Both the position numbers and the translations under genes were made by a program. This document shows positions 50,485 to 59,044 of a DNA stretch of 64,000 nt, in pieces. The notes under the pieces were generated by a model. The model saw nothing but the letters and a program-made list of their open reading frames with translations, was not told where the DNA came from and did not search any database. Every line of letters starts with the position of its first letter. The stretch's first letter is position 1. Source of the DNA: CADEED01 sp035995425 (GTDB taxonomy: Bacteria > Pseudomonadota > Gammaproteobacteria > Steroidobacterales > Steroidobacteraceae); the NCBI GenBank assembly GCA_035995425.1, contig DASYKM010000173.1, positions 62,001 through 126,000 on the forward strand, given 5' to 3'.

Positions 50485-51869
50485 GGCAGCGTGATGGACG
50501 CCGGTTCCACGGCATTCGCGGCGATGACCTCGCGATACCAAAGCGCGCTGTCCTTGAAGCGACGCTCCTGCGTGTCGTAGTCCACCCAGACGATGCCGAA
50601 ACGCTGCGTGTAGCCGCGCTCCCATTCGAAATTGTCGAGCAGCGACCACACGAAATAACCGGCGAGCGGAACGCCGGCGTCGATCGCGCGATGCGCTGCC
50701 AGAAAGTGGTCGCGAAGATATTCGGTGCGCCGTGTATCGCGGATGCGTCCTTCGGAATCGGGGCTGTCCGGGAAGCTGGCGCCGTTTTCAGTTATGAAAA
50801 TGCTTGCCGGGGAATACTCGCGGTGCAATCGCAGCAGCGTCTCGTACAGGCCGGCGGGGTAGACCTCCCAGCCCATGTCGGTCCACTGCGATTCGGGCGC
50901 GGCGTGCCGGGTGCGCGGAGCATTGTCATGCTCGGGCACGCGTGTGCTGCGAACGATCGCGCGGTAGTAGTAGTTCACGCCGAGGAAGTCGAGTGGCTTC
51001 GCGATGTCGGCGAGATCGCCGCGCGCGACGATCGTCTCCCAGTCGTCGGGCAATCGACCGTCGGCTGCGTAGTCGCGCAGCATGTCGGCTGGATACCCCC
51101 GACCAAACAGCGGATCGAGAAACCAGCGATTGAAATTGCCATCGAAATGTCTCGCCGCATCCGCATCAGCCGCGCTCGCCGAGGCGGGATGAGCGGGGCA
51201 GAGATTCAACGCGATGCCGACCTGCACTTGTTTGGAGCAATCACGTATGGCTTCGACCGCCCGGCCATGAGAGAGCAACAGGTGATGGCTCGCCGCGAGC
51301 GCCGCGGGCCAACTAGTGAGGCCCGGTGCGTGCTTGCCGATCTGGTAGCCGAGCATGCTGGTACACCAAGGTTCGTTGTGGGTGATCCAGCGGTGCACGC
51401 GGTCGCCGAGCCGGCGCGCCACGACATGCGCGTACTGGCCGAAGGCCTCCGCGGTTTCGCGTCGGGCCCAGCCGCCAGTTTCCTGCAGCGGTTGCGGGAG
51501 GTCCCAGTGGAAAAGCGTCGCAAATGGCTGAATTCCAGCGGTTTGCAGCATGTCTACTAGACGATCGTAGAAGTCGAGGCCAGCTTCGTTGATCGCGCCG
51601 CGTCCGTGCGGAACGATGCGCGGCCAGGCGATCGAGAACCGATAGGTGGACACCCCGAGCTCGCGCATGAGCGCCACGTCTTCGGCGAAGCGCCGGTAGT
51701 GATCGCAAGCCACGTCGCCGTTAGCGCCGTGCGCGATCTTGCCTGGCGTGCGGCAGAAGCGATCCCAGATCGATTCACCGCGGCCATCGAGCTGCGCGGC
51801 GCCTTCGATCTGATAGGCGGAAGTGGCTACACCCCACAGGAAATCTGTAGGAAAAGTTACCTTGCTCAA
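50409..51869 (-). CDS. Family 1 beta-glucosidase
   Basis: A 486-residue GH1 enzyme. The acid/base Glu166 is in WITHNEPW and the nucleophile Glu361 in IFITENGAS; FLWGVATSAYQIEGA at the N-terminus and YFVWSLLDNFEWERGY near the end complete the family. It hydrolyses beta-linked glucosides or related disaccharides in the cytoplasm. The start is uncertain: TTG 51869 (MSKVTFPTDFLWG) fits family starts, and an extension to TTG 51953 is open. The C-terminal 25 residues, beyond the usual end, overlap the convergent flavoprotein gene. Confidence 0.88.
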   Translation of the reverse strand: MSKVTFPTDFLWGVATSAYQIEGAAQLDGRGESIWDRFCRTPGKIAHGANGDVACDHYRRFAEDVALMRELGVSTYRFSIAWPRIVPHGRGAINEAGLDFYDRLVDMLQTAGIQPFATLFHWDLPQPLQETGGWARRETAEAFGQYAHVVARRLGDRVHRWITHNEPWCTSMLGYQIGKHAPGLTSWPAALAASHHLLLSHGRAVEAIRDCSKQVQVGIALNLCPAHPASASAADADAARHFDGNFNRWFLDPLFGRGYPADMLRDYAADGRLPDDWETIVARGDLADIAKPLDFLGVNYYYRAIVRSTRVPEHDNAPRTRHAAPESQWTDMGWEVYPAGLYETLLRLHREYSPASIFITENGASFPDSPDSEGRIRDTRRTEYLRDHFLAAHRAIDAGVPLAGYFVWSLLDNFEWERGYTQRFGIVWVDYDTQERRFKDSALWYREVIAANAVEPASITLPQVPCAERGAVAIPAPEPVSDAARA

Positions 51870-51962
51870 CTGGATGGAGTTCTTTTGCAGACGCGATTTA
51901 CCACCGGCTCCACGCGTTTGTCCCGCGCTGTCCGCATCGGGGACGCGGGACAATACTAAAAG

Positions 51963-51978
51963 TGATTTGCATTAATCA
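51963..51978. promoter_or_regulatory. Short dyad in the NRPS upstream region
   Basis: TGATT (51963-51967) and AATCA (51974-51978), six bases apart, form a small inverted repeat in an A/T-rich stretch between the GH1 gene and the VOC gene. It could be an operator for either divergent unit. The arms are only five bases, so support is weak. The rest of this 286-base gap shows nothing else I can name. Confidence 0.3.
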
Positions 51979-52155
51979 AGCGGCACGGGCAGAATTTTCA
52001 TTACTTCGCCGTCACGCACGCCTGGTGACGCACCGAAAACAAGGATAGTTAGGGGTCCCTGCATTGCCGTCGTTGCCGCGCCAGGATGGCGCGCGACCGG
52101 AACGCTGCACGCGCCCCCGCGCCGAGATTACAAGGAAGGACCGGGGGAATTCACG

Positions 52156-52644
52156 ATGAAGGCGAATCTGCACCGCATGGGCAAGGTCGATCATGTTGCG
52201 ATCGCCGTGCGCGATCTGGACGCGGCGGTCGAGATGTATCAGTCGATTTTCGGCTTTGCACTGCTGAAAAGGCGCGAAGTGCAGGGCAAATTCTCCGGGA
52301 TGCGCTCCGCCGAGATGGACGGCGGCAAGTTCACCATCGTGCTCATCGAAGGCACAGACCCCGCCTCGCAAGTCTGCCGCTATGTGGACCGTTACGGCCC
52401 CGGCGTGCAGCACATCGCCATCGTCGTCGACAACCTCGAAGCGACCGCGCGGCAGCTAGCCGACTCAGGGGCGCAGTTCGCCACCGAGATAATCCGCGGC
52501 GACGGGCTGCTGCAGCTGTTCACGAAGCGCGAAGACAACAGCGGAATGATGTTCGAATTCATCGAGCGCACCGAAGTCACTGGCTTCCAGGCGCAGAACA
52601 TCCAGAAGCTCTTCGATCAACTGGAGAGTACCGCGGCTTACTGA
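52156..52644 (+). CDS. VOC-fold protein resembling 4-hydroxyphenylpyruvate dioxygenase/epimerase
   Basis: A 162-residue VOC protein. Candidate metal ligands sit at the expected places: His13 (VDHVAIAV), Glu65 (VLIEG), His86 (VQHIAIVV) and Glu134 (MMFEFIER). The end, GDGLLQLFTKRE followed by MMFEFIER, resembles the C-terminal half of 4-hydroxyphenylpyruvate dioxygenase; the short length resembles methylmalonyl-CoA epimerase. It could supply or modify an aromatic or alpha-keto building block for the NRPS that starts 35 bases later. ATG 52156. Confidence 0.72.
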   Translation: MKANLHRMGKVDHVAIAVRDLDAAVEMYQSIFGFALLKRREVQGKFSGMRSAEMDGGKFTIVLIEGTDPASQVCRYVDRYGPGVQHIAIVVDNLEATARQLADSGAQFATEIIRGDGLLQLFTKREDNSGMMFEFIERTEVTGFQAQNIQKLFDQLESTAAY

Positions 52645-52679
52645 ACACATCTCGCGCGCGGCAAGGACAGGAGAAGGGG

Positions 52680-55667
52680 ATGACAGGTTCAGGGACGAGC
52701 GCGTCGGTGCGTTCGCGCGGAATGGCTTTCGATCCATCGCTTTGCATTCATGGGCTGGTTGAGCGGCAGGCGCAGCTCAGCCCGCGAAGCGTGGCGGTGA
52801 GCGACATGCGTGGCTCGTGCAGCTACGAGGAACTGGAGCGCGCGTCCGCGATTCTGGCGCGCCGGCTGCTTCGATGCGGCGTGAAGCCGGACACCCTGGT
52901 CGGGCTCAGCGTACCGCGCGGCATCGACCTCATCGTCGGCGCGCTCGGCATCCTCAAGGCCGGCGGCGCCTACGTTGCACTCGACCCGTCCTATCCACCG
53001 CGACGGCTCGGCGAGATGGTCGAGGATGCAGCGCTGCGCGTGGTGGTGTGTACCCGCGCCACGCAAGCCGTCGCCGGTTCGGCGCATGCACTGCTGCTCG
53101 ACGAAGATGACATCGCGGCCTCGGCACCGGAGGGCGTGCTCAACGCGCCGCGCAATCCGCAGGCAAGAAACCTCGCCTACGCGGTGTATACCTCCGGTTC
53201 CACCGGCCGGCCCAAGGCGTCGCTGCTCGAGCACCGCGGCCTGGTGAATCTCGCGCACGAGCAGTCGTTGCTGTTCGACGTTTCCACCCGCAGTCGCGTG
53301 TTGCAGTTCGCGTCCTTCTCATTCGATGCCGCGACATTCGAGTGGATCATGGCTCTCGCGAACGGTGCGCAGCTTTGTTTGCCCGACGAGCAGACGGTGA
53401 AGTCGCCGGCCGCGTTGTCGCGTTTCATCGCCGAACGTCAGATCACTCACGCCACCTTGCCTCCGGTGATGTTGGCCACGCTCGACCCGCAAGCGTGGCG
53501 TTCAGTCACGACGCTCATCGTCGCCGGCGAAGCCTGCAGTCGCGAACTCGCGGAGCGCTGGTGCGCAGGGCGCAGGTTCTTCAACGCGTATGGACCATCG
53601 GAGGTGACTGTGTGGTCGACCACCGGTGAATTCCGGCCCGGACAGCAGACAATCCACATTGGCCGGCCCATCGGCAATACGCATTGCCTGGTACTCGATG
53701 AAGCGCGCGCGCCGGTCGCGTCCGGCGAGGCGGGAGAGCTATATATCGCCGGCGTGGGAATTTCGCGCGGCTATCTCCGGCGGCCGCAGCTCACCGCCGA
53801 GAGGTTCGTGCGAAATCCCTTTTCGCCCGCGCTCTCACCGCTCATGTTTCGCAGCGGTGATCGCGTGCGCGAGCTGCCCGACGGCAACTTCGAATTTCTC
53901 GGGCGTGTAGACCGCCAGGTCAAGGTGCGCGGCTTTCGCGTCGAGCCGGAAGAAATCGAAAGGTCCCTCGCCGAGCATCCGGCAGTCACGGCCGTCGCCG
54001 TCGAGCCGCAGCCGTGGCAAGGCACGAGCCGGCTGGTGGCTTACGTGGCGGTCGATGCCGGTTCGCTGTCCGGCGCCGACGCCGCGGCGGCCACCATGGC
54101 CCAGTGGGAAATTGCGTTCGATCGCACCTATCGCTCACGCAAACCAGCCTTCGCCGATTTCACCGGTTGGAACAGCAGCTATACGCGGGCCGCGATTCCG
54201 GAGCCGGCGATGCTCGGCTGGCGCGACGCCACCGTCGCGCGCATTCGGGCGTTCGCGCCGCGGCGATTGCTCGAGGTCGGTTGCGGTGCCGGGTTGCTGC
54301 TCGCGCCGCTGGTTGCGCACTGCGAGCACTACACGGCCACCGACATCTCCAGGGAGATAGTCGCCCGGCTCGCGCGCGACCTGCATCTGCTCGGCGAGAA
54401 CGCGCGCAAGGTCGTGTGCCTCGCCGGCGCGGCGCACGAGCTCGAAGCGCTGGAAGGACAGCGCTTCGACACCATCGTCATCAATTCCGTCATTCACTAC
54501 TTCCCGAACGATCGCTTTCTGTGCGACACGCTCGCGCGTCTCATCGGCATGCTGAGCGAGGGAGGGCGCTTGTTCGTCGGCGACGTCCGCAACCTCAACT
54601 GGAATGAACAATTCCACGCTTCGGTGCTGCGCTTCCAGGGGCCATCGGATGCCGGGTTCTTCGAGCAGCGCCTGCGCGAGCGCTTGCGCACCGACCGCGA
54701 GCTGGTCGTTGCGCCCGAATTTTTCCTGAGCGCCGTGCGCGCCCTGCCGGGCGTGGAGTTCGTGGAAGTGCTGCCCAAGCTCGCGCGCGAAACCAATGAA
54801 ATGAACGTCTTTCGTTACGACGCGATCATTCATCGCGCGGCGCCGGGCGCGCGGGCGGCCGTCAAGCCCGCGACTCTGGAATGGGCATCGTCGCGGCGGG
54901 ATTGGTCGGTGCAGCTGCACGAGCGATTCGCCGCGCAGGGCGCGCTCGTCATCCGGAATATTCCCAACGCGAGGCTCAGGAACGATGAGGATGCCGTCGA
55001 TCCAGTCGAGTGGCTGGATCTCGCGCAGCGCCACGGCTGTGAAGTGGAGTTCGCCCTGGGCACGGGCTCGAACCATGATCGCTTTCACGTGTTGCTGCGC
55101 CGTGGCGATCGCAACCCGGGCCTCACCGCGGCGATGTACGACGAGCCCATCGACACCACGCGCGAGCTCTGCAACGACCCGCAGCGCAACCGCGTCGAAC
55201 GCAGCCTCGAACCCGCGCTTCGCGAGCATCTGCGCGATCGGCTGCCGGCGTACATGGAACCGGCGGTCTTCGTGCTGTTGCCGGCGCTGCCGATGACGCT
55301 GAACGGAAAAATAGACCGACGGGCTCTTCCGATCCCCGATGCGAAGCCAACGGTCGAAGACGATTTGTCGCTCACCGCCACCCAGCGGTTGCTGCGCGCC
55401 ATCTGGCAACGACTGCTCGGCGCGCGGGAGTTCGGCATCAACGACAGCTTCCTCAGCGTCGGCGGCGATTCGTTGAGCGTCGTCAGCCTGGCGGCGGAGA
55501 TCCACCAGCATTTCGACACCGACCTCGACTGGGCCGAGCTGCAGGGATCCACGCTGGCAACGCTCGCCGAACGCATCGAGCTGCGGATCGCGGAGCGCAC
55601 ATCGCTCGCGGCGCAGCTGCAGATCGATCCACGGACCCAGGCTTCGCGCGAGGTATTGCGACTATGA
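52680..55667 (+). CDS. NRPS loading module: A-MT-T (no condensation domain)
   Basis: A 995-residue initiation module. The adenylation domain starts at about residue 20 and has A3 (YTSGSTGRPKAS, about 168), A5 (NAYGPSEVTVW), A7 (RSGDRV) and A8 (GRVDRQVKVRGFRVEP). A methyltransferase domain with the SAM motif LLEVGCGAG (about 531) is inserted after A8, before A10 (NGKIDRRALP, about 873). The carrier domain has its phosphopantetheine Ser in VGGDSLSVVS (about 928). By-eye specificity code D-A-F-T-I-A-A-V-W-K resembles phenylalanine-type codes. ATG 52680 is chosen for its GGAGAAGGGG; an open frame continues upstream but overlaps the VOC gene. Overlaps the next NRPS by ATGA. Confidence 0.9.
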   Translation: MTGSGTSASVRSRGMAFDPSLCIHGLVERQAQLSPRSVAVSDMRGSCSYEELERASAILARRLLRCGVKPDTLVGLSVPRGIDLIVGALGILKAGGAYVALDPSYPPRRLGEMVEDAALRVVVCTRATQAVAGSAHALLLDEDDIAASAPEGVLNAPRNPQARNLAYAVYTSGSTGRPKASLLEHRGLVNLAHEQSLLFDVSTRSRVLQFASFSFDAATFEWIMALANGAQLCLPDEQTVKSPAALSRFIAERQITHATLPPVMLATLDPQAWRSVTTLIVAGEACSRELAERWCAGRRFFNAYGPSEVTVWSTTGEFRPGQQTIHIGRPIGNTHCLVLDEARAPVASGEAGELYIAGVGISRGYLRRPQLTAERFVRNPFSPALSPLMFRSGDRVRELPDGNFEFLGRVDRQVKVRGFRVEPEEIERSLAEHPAVTAVAVEPQPWQGTSRLVAYVAVDAGSLSGADAAAATMAQWEIAFDRTYRSRKPAFADFTGWNSSYTRAAIPEPAMLGWRDATVARIRAFAPRRLLEVGCGAGLLLAPLVAHCEHYTATDISREIVARLARDLHLLGENARKVVCLAGAAHELEALEGQRFDTIVINSVIHYFPNDRFLCDTLARLIGMLSEGGRLFVGDVRNLNWNEQFHASVLRFQGPSDAGFFEQRLRERLRTDRELVVAPEFFLSAVRALPGVEFVEVLPKLARETNEMNVFRYDAIIHRAAPGARAAVKPATLEWASSRRDWSVQLHERFAAQGALVIRNIPNARLRNDEDAVDPVEWLDLAQRHGCEVEFALGTGSNHDRFHVLLRRGDRNPGLTAAMYDEPIDTTRELCNDPQRNRVERSLEPALREHLRDRLPAYMEPAVFVLLPALPMTLNGKIDRRALPIPDAKPTVEDDLSLTATQRLLRAIWQRLLGAREFGINDSFLSVGGDSLSVVSLAAEIHQHFDTDLDWAELQGSTLATLAERIELRIAERTSLAAQLQIDPRTQASREVLRL

Positions 55668-58600
55668 ATGCGACGTCGGTCCTGACGGTGCTCTTCAACA
55701 AGGGCGTACACGTCTCGACGCAGGACGACGAGCTCGTCATCGATGCGCCGAAAGGCGCGCTGCAGGCCGAGGACGTCATGTTGATACGCGAGCATCGCGA
55801 CGACATCGTCGACCTGCTGCGCCAGATCAAGATGCAGCGCGAGGCCGCCACCCCCGTGATCAGCGTGCAGCACGACGGCCACGCGGCGTTGTCGGACATC
55901 CAGCAGAACGTGCTGCTCATGGAGGGCATGGCGCCGTCGATACCCTACGGGAACATCCCGCTGGCCTTCATGATCGAGGGCGCGCTCGATCGAGCGGCGC
56001 TCGGCAAATCGCTGGACGCAGTCATTTCGATGCACGAAATCCTGCGCACCACGTATGTGGTCCGAGGCGATCGCACCGTGCAGCAGATCGCGCCGGCGTC
56101 GTCGTTGCCGCTCGCTTTCACGGACTTTGCGCTCGAGCCCGACACAGAGGCCAGGATCGAAGCCGCGTTGCGCCAGCACGAGGCGCGACACTTCGACCTC
56201 GCCAGGGAATTGCCGGTGCGTGCCATGCTGTTGCGGCTCGCGCCTGGGCGTTACGTGCTCAGCCTGGTGTTTCACCAGGTGGCGATGGATGGCCACAGCT
56301 GCCAGTTGTTCGTGCGCTACCTGTCCGAGACCTACGCGCGGATAGCGGCCGGTTCTGGCGAATCGCCGGCGGCGTTCGCCGGGCATCAATACGTGGACTT
56401 CGCCGATTGGCAGCGGCGCAGCGAGAAATCGCCTAACTATCGCCAGGCAGTGGCGTTCTGGAAAGACTCACTGGCCGGCGCTCCGGCGCTGCACGGCATA
56501 CCCGGCGATTTCCTGCGGCCCGCGATCCAGACGTTCGCCGGCAGGACGCTCGCGACGGAGCTGGCGGCGCAGGACCTTGCCCGCATCGAGCAGTTCGCGC
56601 GCGATCATGAAACCAGCGTATTCACCGTGCTGCAGGCGGCGTTCGCGCTGCTGGTGGCGCGCTACAGCGACTGTCACGATGTCGTGATCGGTACGGCCGT
56701 GGCGAATCGCACGCGCCGCGAATTCTTCGGCACGCTCGGCAACCTCGTGAACACGCTCGCGTTCCGCTTCGATCTCGAAGCGCCGCGGACTTTTGCCGGC
56801 CTGGTCGAGCACGCGAAACAGGTCATCGACCGCGCGATGCAGAACCAGCAGGTGCCGTTCAACGTGATCGTGGACCAGGTGCGCCCCGCGCGCAGCTTCT
56901 CGCACAACCCGCTGGTGCAGCTCATGCTGGTCATCCAGGAAGAAGAGCAGACGCAGCTCTGCCTCGCCGGTACCACCGTGACGCCGATGTTTCGCGATCC
57001 CGGCGTCGCCAAATTCGACCTGACACTGCACGTGTACAAACAAAGTGGCGGCGCGGCGCTGCGCTGGGAATTCAACACCGCGCTGTTCCGCGACAACACG
57101 GTGACGAGGTTCGCGCGCCATTTCCAGGAACTGCTGCTGCGATGTATCGCCAGTCCGGAATACGACCTTGCGCAGTTGCCGCTGCGGGTGGACCGGGCGA
57201 CGGGCCACGGTGCGCCCGAGGCCAGCGATTTCCCCGCGCCGGTGTGCATACACGATCTCATCGCGCGGCAGGTGCGCGAGACGCCGCTGAATATCGCGAT
57301 CGCTGATGCGCACGGGCATCTCACCTACGCGGAGCTGGAAGCACAGGCCGAGAGAGTGGCATCGCACCTTCGCGCCCATCGTCCACGTGACCAGGAGTTC
57401 CGTGTCGCGATTTTCTGCGAACGTTCCGCACGGCTCGTCGTGGCTCTCTACGCGACGCTCAAGGCGGGCGGCGTCTACGTGCCGCTCGATCCGGCGTATC
57501 CGGAGGCGCGCATCGGATTCATGCTCGAGGATTCCGGCGCATCGCTGGTTCTCGGCGACGGCAGCGCACCGCAGACCACATTGCCGGTGCTCGATCTGGC
57601 GGCGCTGTTGGCGGCCGAGGTGTCGACGCCGGCCGTTCAAACCACCGCCGCCGATTCCGCGTACGTCATCTACACCTCGGGCTCTACCGGCAAACCCAAG
57701 GGCGTACTCGTATCGCATCGCAGTCTTTTCCACTCGCTGTCAGCCAACAAGGCGCTGATGCGGTTTGACGCATCGGATGAGATTCCCTGTCTCGGCTCTC
57801 AGGCTTTTGGCATTTCGCTGCTGGAGATCCTGCTGCCGCTCGTGAGCGGCGCCTGCGTGCGCATGCTCGCCCGCGATGCGATCCGCGATCTCGATCTGCT
57901 GATCTCGTCCACGCAGGACGCGACCATCCTGCACGCGGTGCCGAGCCTCATGTCGCGATGGCTGGAGCGGGTCGTGGAGCAGGGTGGCGGCGGCTATGAA
58001 AAGCTGCGCCTGCTGCTGGTCGGTGGCGAATCGGTCGCCGACGATCTGTTGCGCGCGATTCGCGCCTGGCGCCCGGACGTGGAGCTGATCGAGCTCTATG
58101 GCATGACCGAATCGGCCGTGGTCTGCGCCAGCTATCGCCCGGGCGCGAATTACTCCGCGCACTATTGCATCGGCAAGCCGCATCCCACGGCGAGCTTCTA
58201 CGTCCTCAATCGTCATCTGCAGCAGCAGCCACCCGGCGTGCCCGGCGAGCTGCACATCGGCGGATTGAGTCTCGCGTCGGGATATCTCAATCAGCCGGAG
58301 CTCACCGCGCAGAAATTCATCCCCCATCCGTTCGCGACCGGCGAGCGCCTCTACAAGACGGGCGATCGCGTACGGCTGCTGCACGACGGACAGTTCGAGT
58401 TCCTCGGGCGCGTCGACCACCAGGTGAGTCTGCGCGGCGTGCGCATCGAGCCCGGCGAGATCGAAGCGCTGCTGGCGGCGCACGGCGACGTCAAGAAGGC
58501 CGTGGCGCACGTGGTCAAACTACCCAACGGCGAAGCGACGCTGGTCGCCTACTACACCACCGGCGAGCCGCCGGCCGACATCGCCACCCTCAACGAATCG

Positions 58601-59044
58601 TTGCGCGGGCACCTGTCGCGCTATCTGCCCGACTACATGCGGCCCACGTTGTACCAGCACCTGTCGGCGCTGCCGCTCAATCCCAACGGCAAGGTGGATC
58701 GCAACGCGTTGCCGATGCCGGTGGCCCATGTACGCGACGCGCCCCCCGAAACGCCGGCGGAGCGGCAGCTCGGCCATCTGTGGTGTTCGCTGCTCGGAAT
58801 CGAAGTCGCGGGCGTCGAGGACAACTTCTTCGAGCTGGGCGGCAATTCGCTGCTGGGTACCCAGCTCATCGTCCAGGCGGAGAAACTTTTCGGCATCGAG
58901 CTGCCGGTGACTGCGCTGTTCGAGTCGCCCACGGTGCGCCAGCTGGCGAAGGTCGTCGATCAGAAGCTGCAACTTCGCGCCGTGTCGATGCTGATGTACG
59001 AAGCCCCCGGGCAGGCGGTGGCGACGAACGAGATGTTGATATGA
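55664..59044 (+). CDS. NRPS module: TubC docking-C-A-T, with atypical C and A domains
   Basis: A 1126-residue single module. An N-terminal TubC-like docking domain (about residues 1-60, FNKGVHVSTQDDELVIDAP) precedes a condensation domain (about 65-480). Its key motif reads HQVAMDG (204-210), with Gln205 in place of the catalytic second His of HHxxxDG. The adenylation domain (about 510-1000) has A3 YTSGSTGKPKGV, A7 KTGDRV and A10 NGKVDRNALP. The usual Asp of the substrate pocket is replaced by Gly716 in GSQAFGISLLE; the full by-eye code G-I-L-H-L-G-L-V-V-K matches no amino-acid code I know. The carrier Ser lies in ELGGNSLLG. Overlaps the ABC exporter gene by ATGA. Confidence 0.9.
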   Translation: MNATSVLTVLFNKGVHVSTQDDELVIDAPKGALQAEDVMLIREHRDDIVDLLRQIKMQREAATPVISVQHDGHAALSDIQQNVLLMEGMAPSIPYGNIPLAFMIEGALDRAALGKSLDAVISMHEILRTTYVVRGDRTVQQIAPASSLPLAFTDFALEPDTEARIEAALRQHEARHFDLARELPVRAMLLRLAPGRYVLSLVFHQVAMDGHSCQLFVRYLSETYARIAAGSGESPAAFAGHQYVDFADWQRRSEKSPNYRQAVAFWKDSLAGAPALHGIPGDFLRPAIQTFAGRTLATELAAQDLARIEQFARDHETSVFTVLQAAFALLVARYSDCHDVVIGTAVANRTRREFFGTLGNLVNTLAFRFDLEAPRTFAGLVEHAKQVIDRAMQNQQVPFNVIVDQVRPARSFSHNPLVQLMLVIQEEEQTQLCLAGTTVTPMFRDPGVAKFDLTLHVYKQSGGAALRWEFNTALFRDNTVTRFARHFQELLLRCIASPEYDLAQLPLRVDRATGHGAPEASDFPAPVCIHDLIARQVRETPLNIAIADAHGHLTYAELEAQAERVASHLRAHRPRDQEFRVAIFCERSARLVVALYATLKAGGVYVPLDPAYPEARIGFMLEDSGASLVLGDGSAPQTTLPVLDLAALLAAEVSTPAVQTTAADSAYVIYTSGSTGKPKGVLVSHRSLFHSLSANKALMRFDASDEIPCLGSQAFGISLLEILLPLVSGACVRMLARDAIRDLDLLISSTQDATILHAVPSLMSRWLERVVEQGGGGYEKLRLLLVGGESVADDLLRAIRAWRPDVELIELYGMTESAVVCASYRPGANYSAHYCIGKPHPTASFYVLNRHLQQQPPGVPGELHIGGLSLASGYLNQPELTAQKFIPHPFATGERLYKTGDRVRLLHDGQFEFLGRVDHQVSLRGVRIEPGEIEALLAAHGDVKKAVAHVVKLPNGEATLVAYYTTGEPPADIATLNESLRGHLSRYLPDYMRPTLYQHLSALPLNPNGKVDRNALPMPVAHVRDAPPETPAERQLGHLWCSLLGIEVAGVEDNFFELGGNSLLGTQLIVQAEKLFGIELPVTALFESPTVRQLAKVVDQKLQLRAVSMLMYEAPGQAVATNEMLI

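Noticed and set aside
52086..52679. Upstream extension of the first NRPS protein
   Set aside because: The extra residues are Arg-rich without domains and overlap the VOC gene in another frame. ATG 52680 has a strong ribosome binding site and starts just before the adenylation domain.
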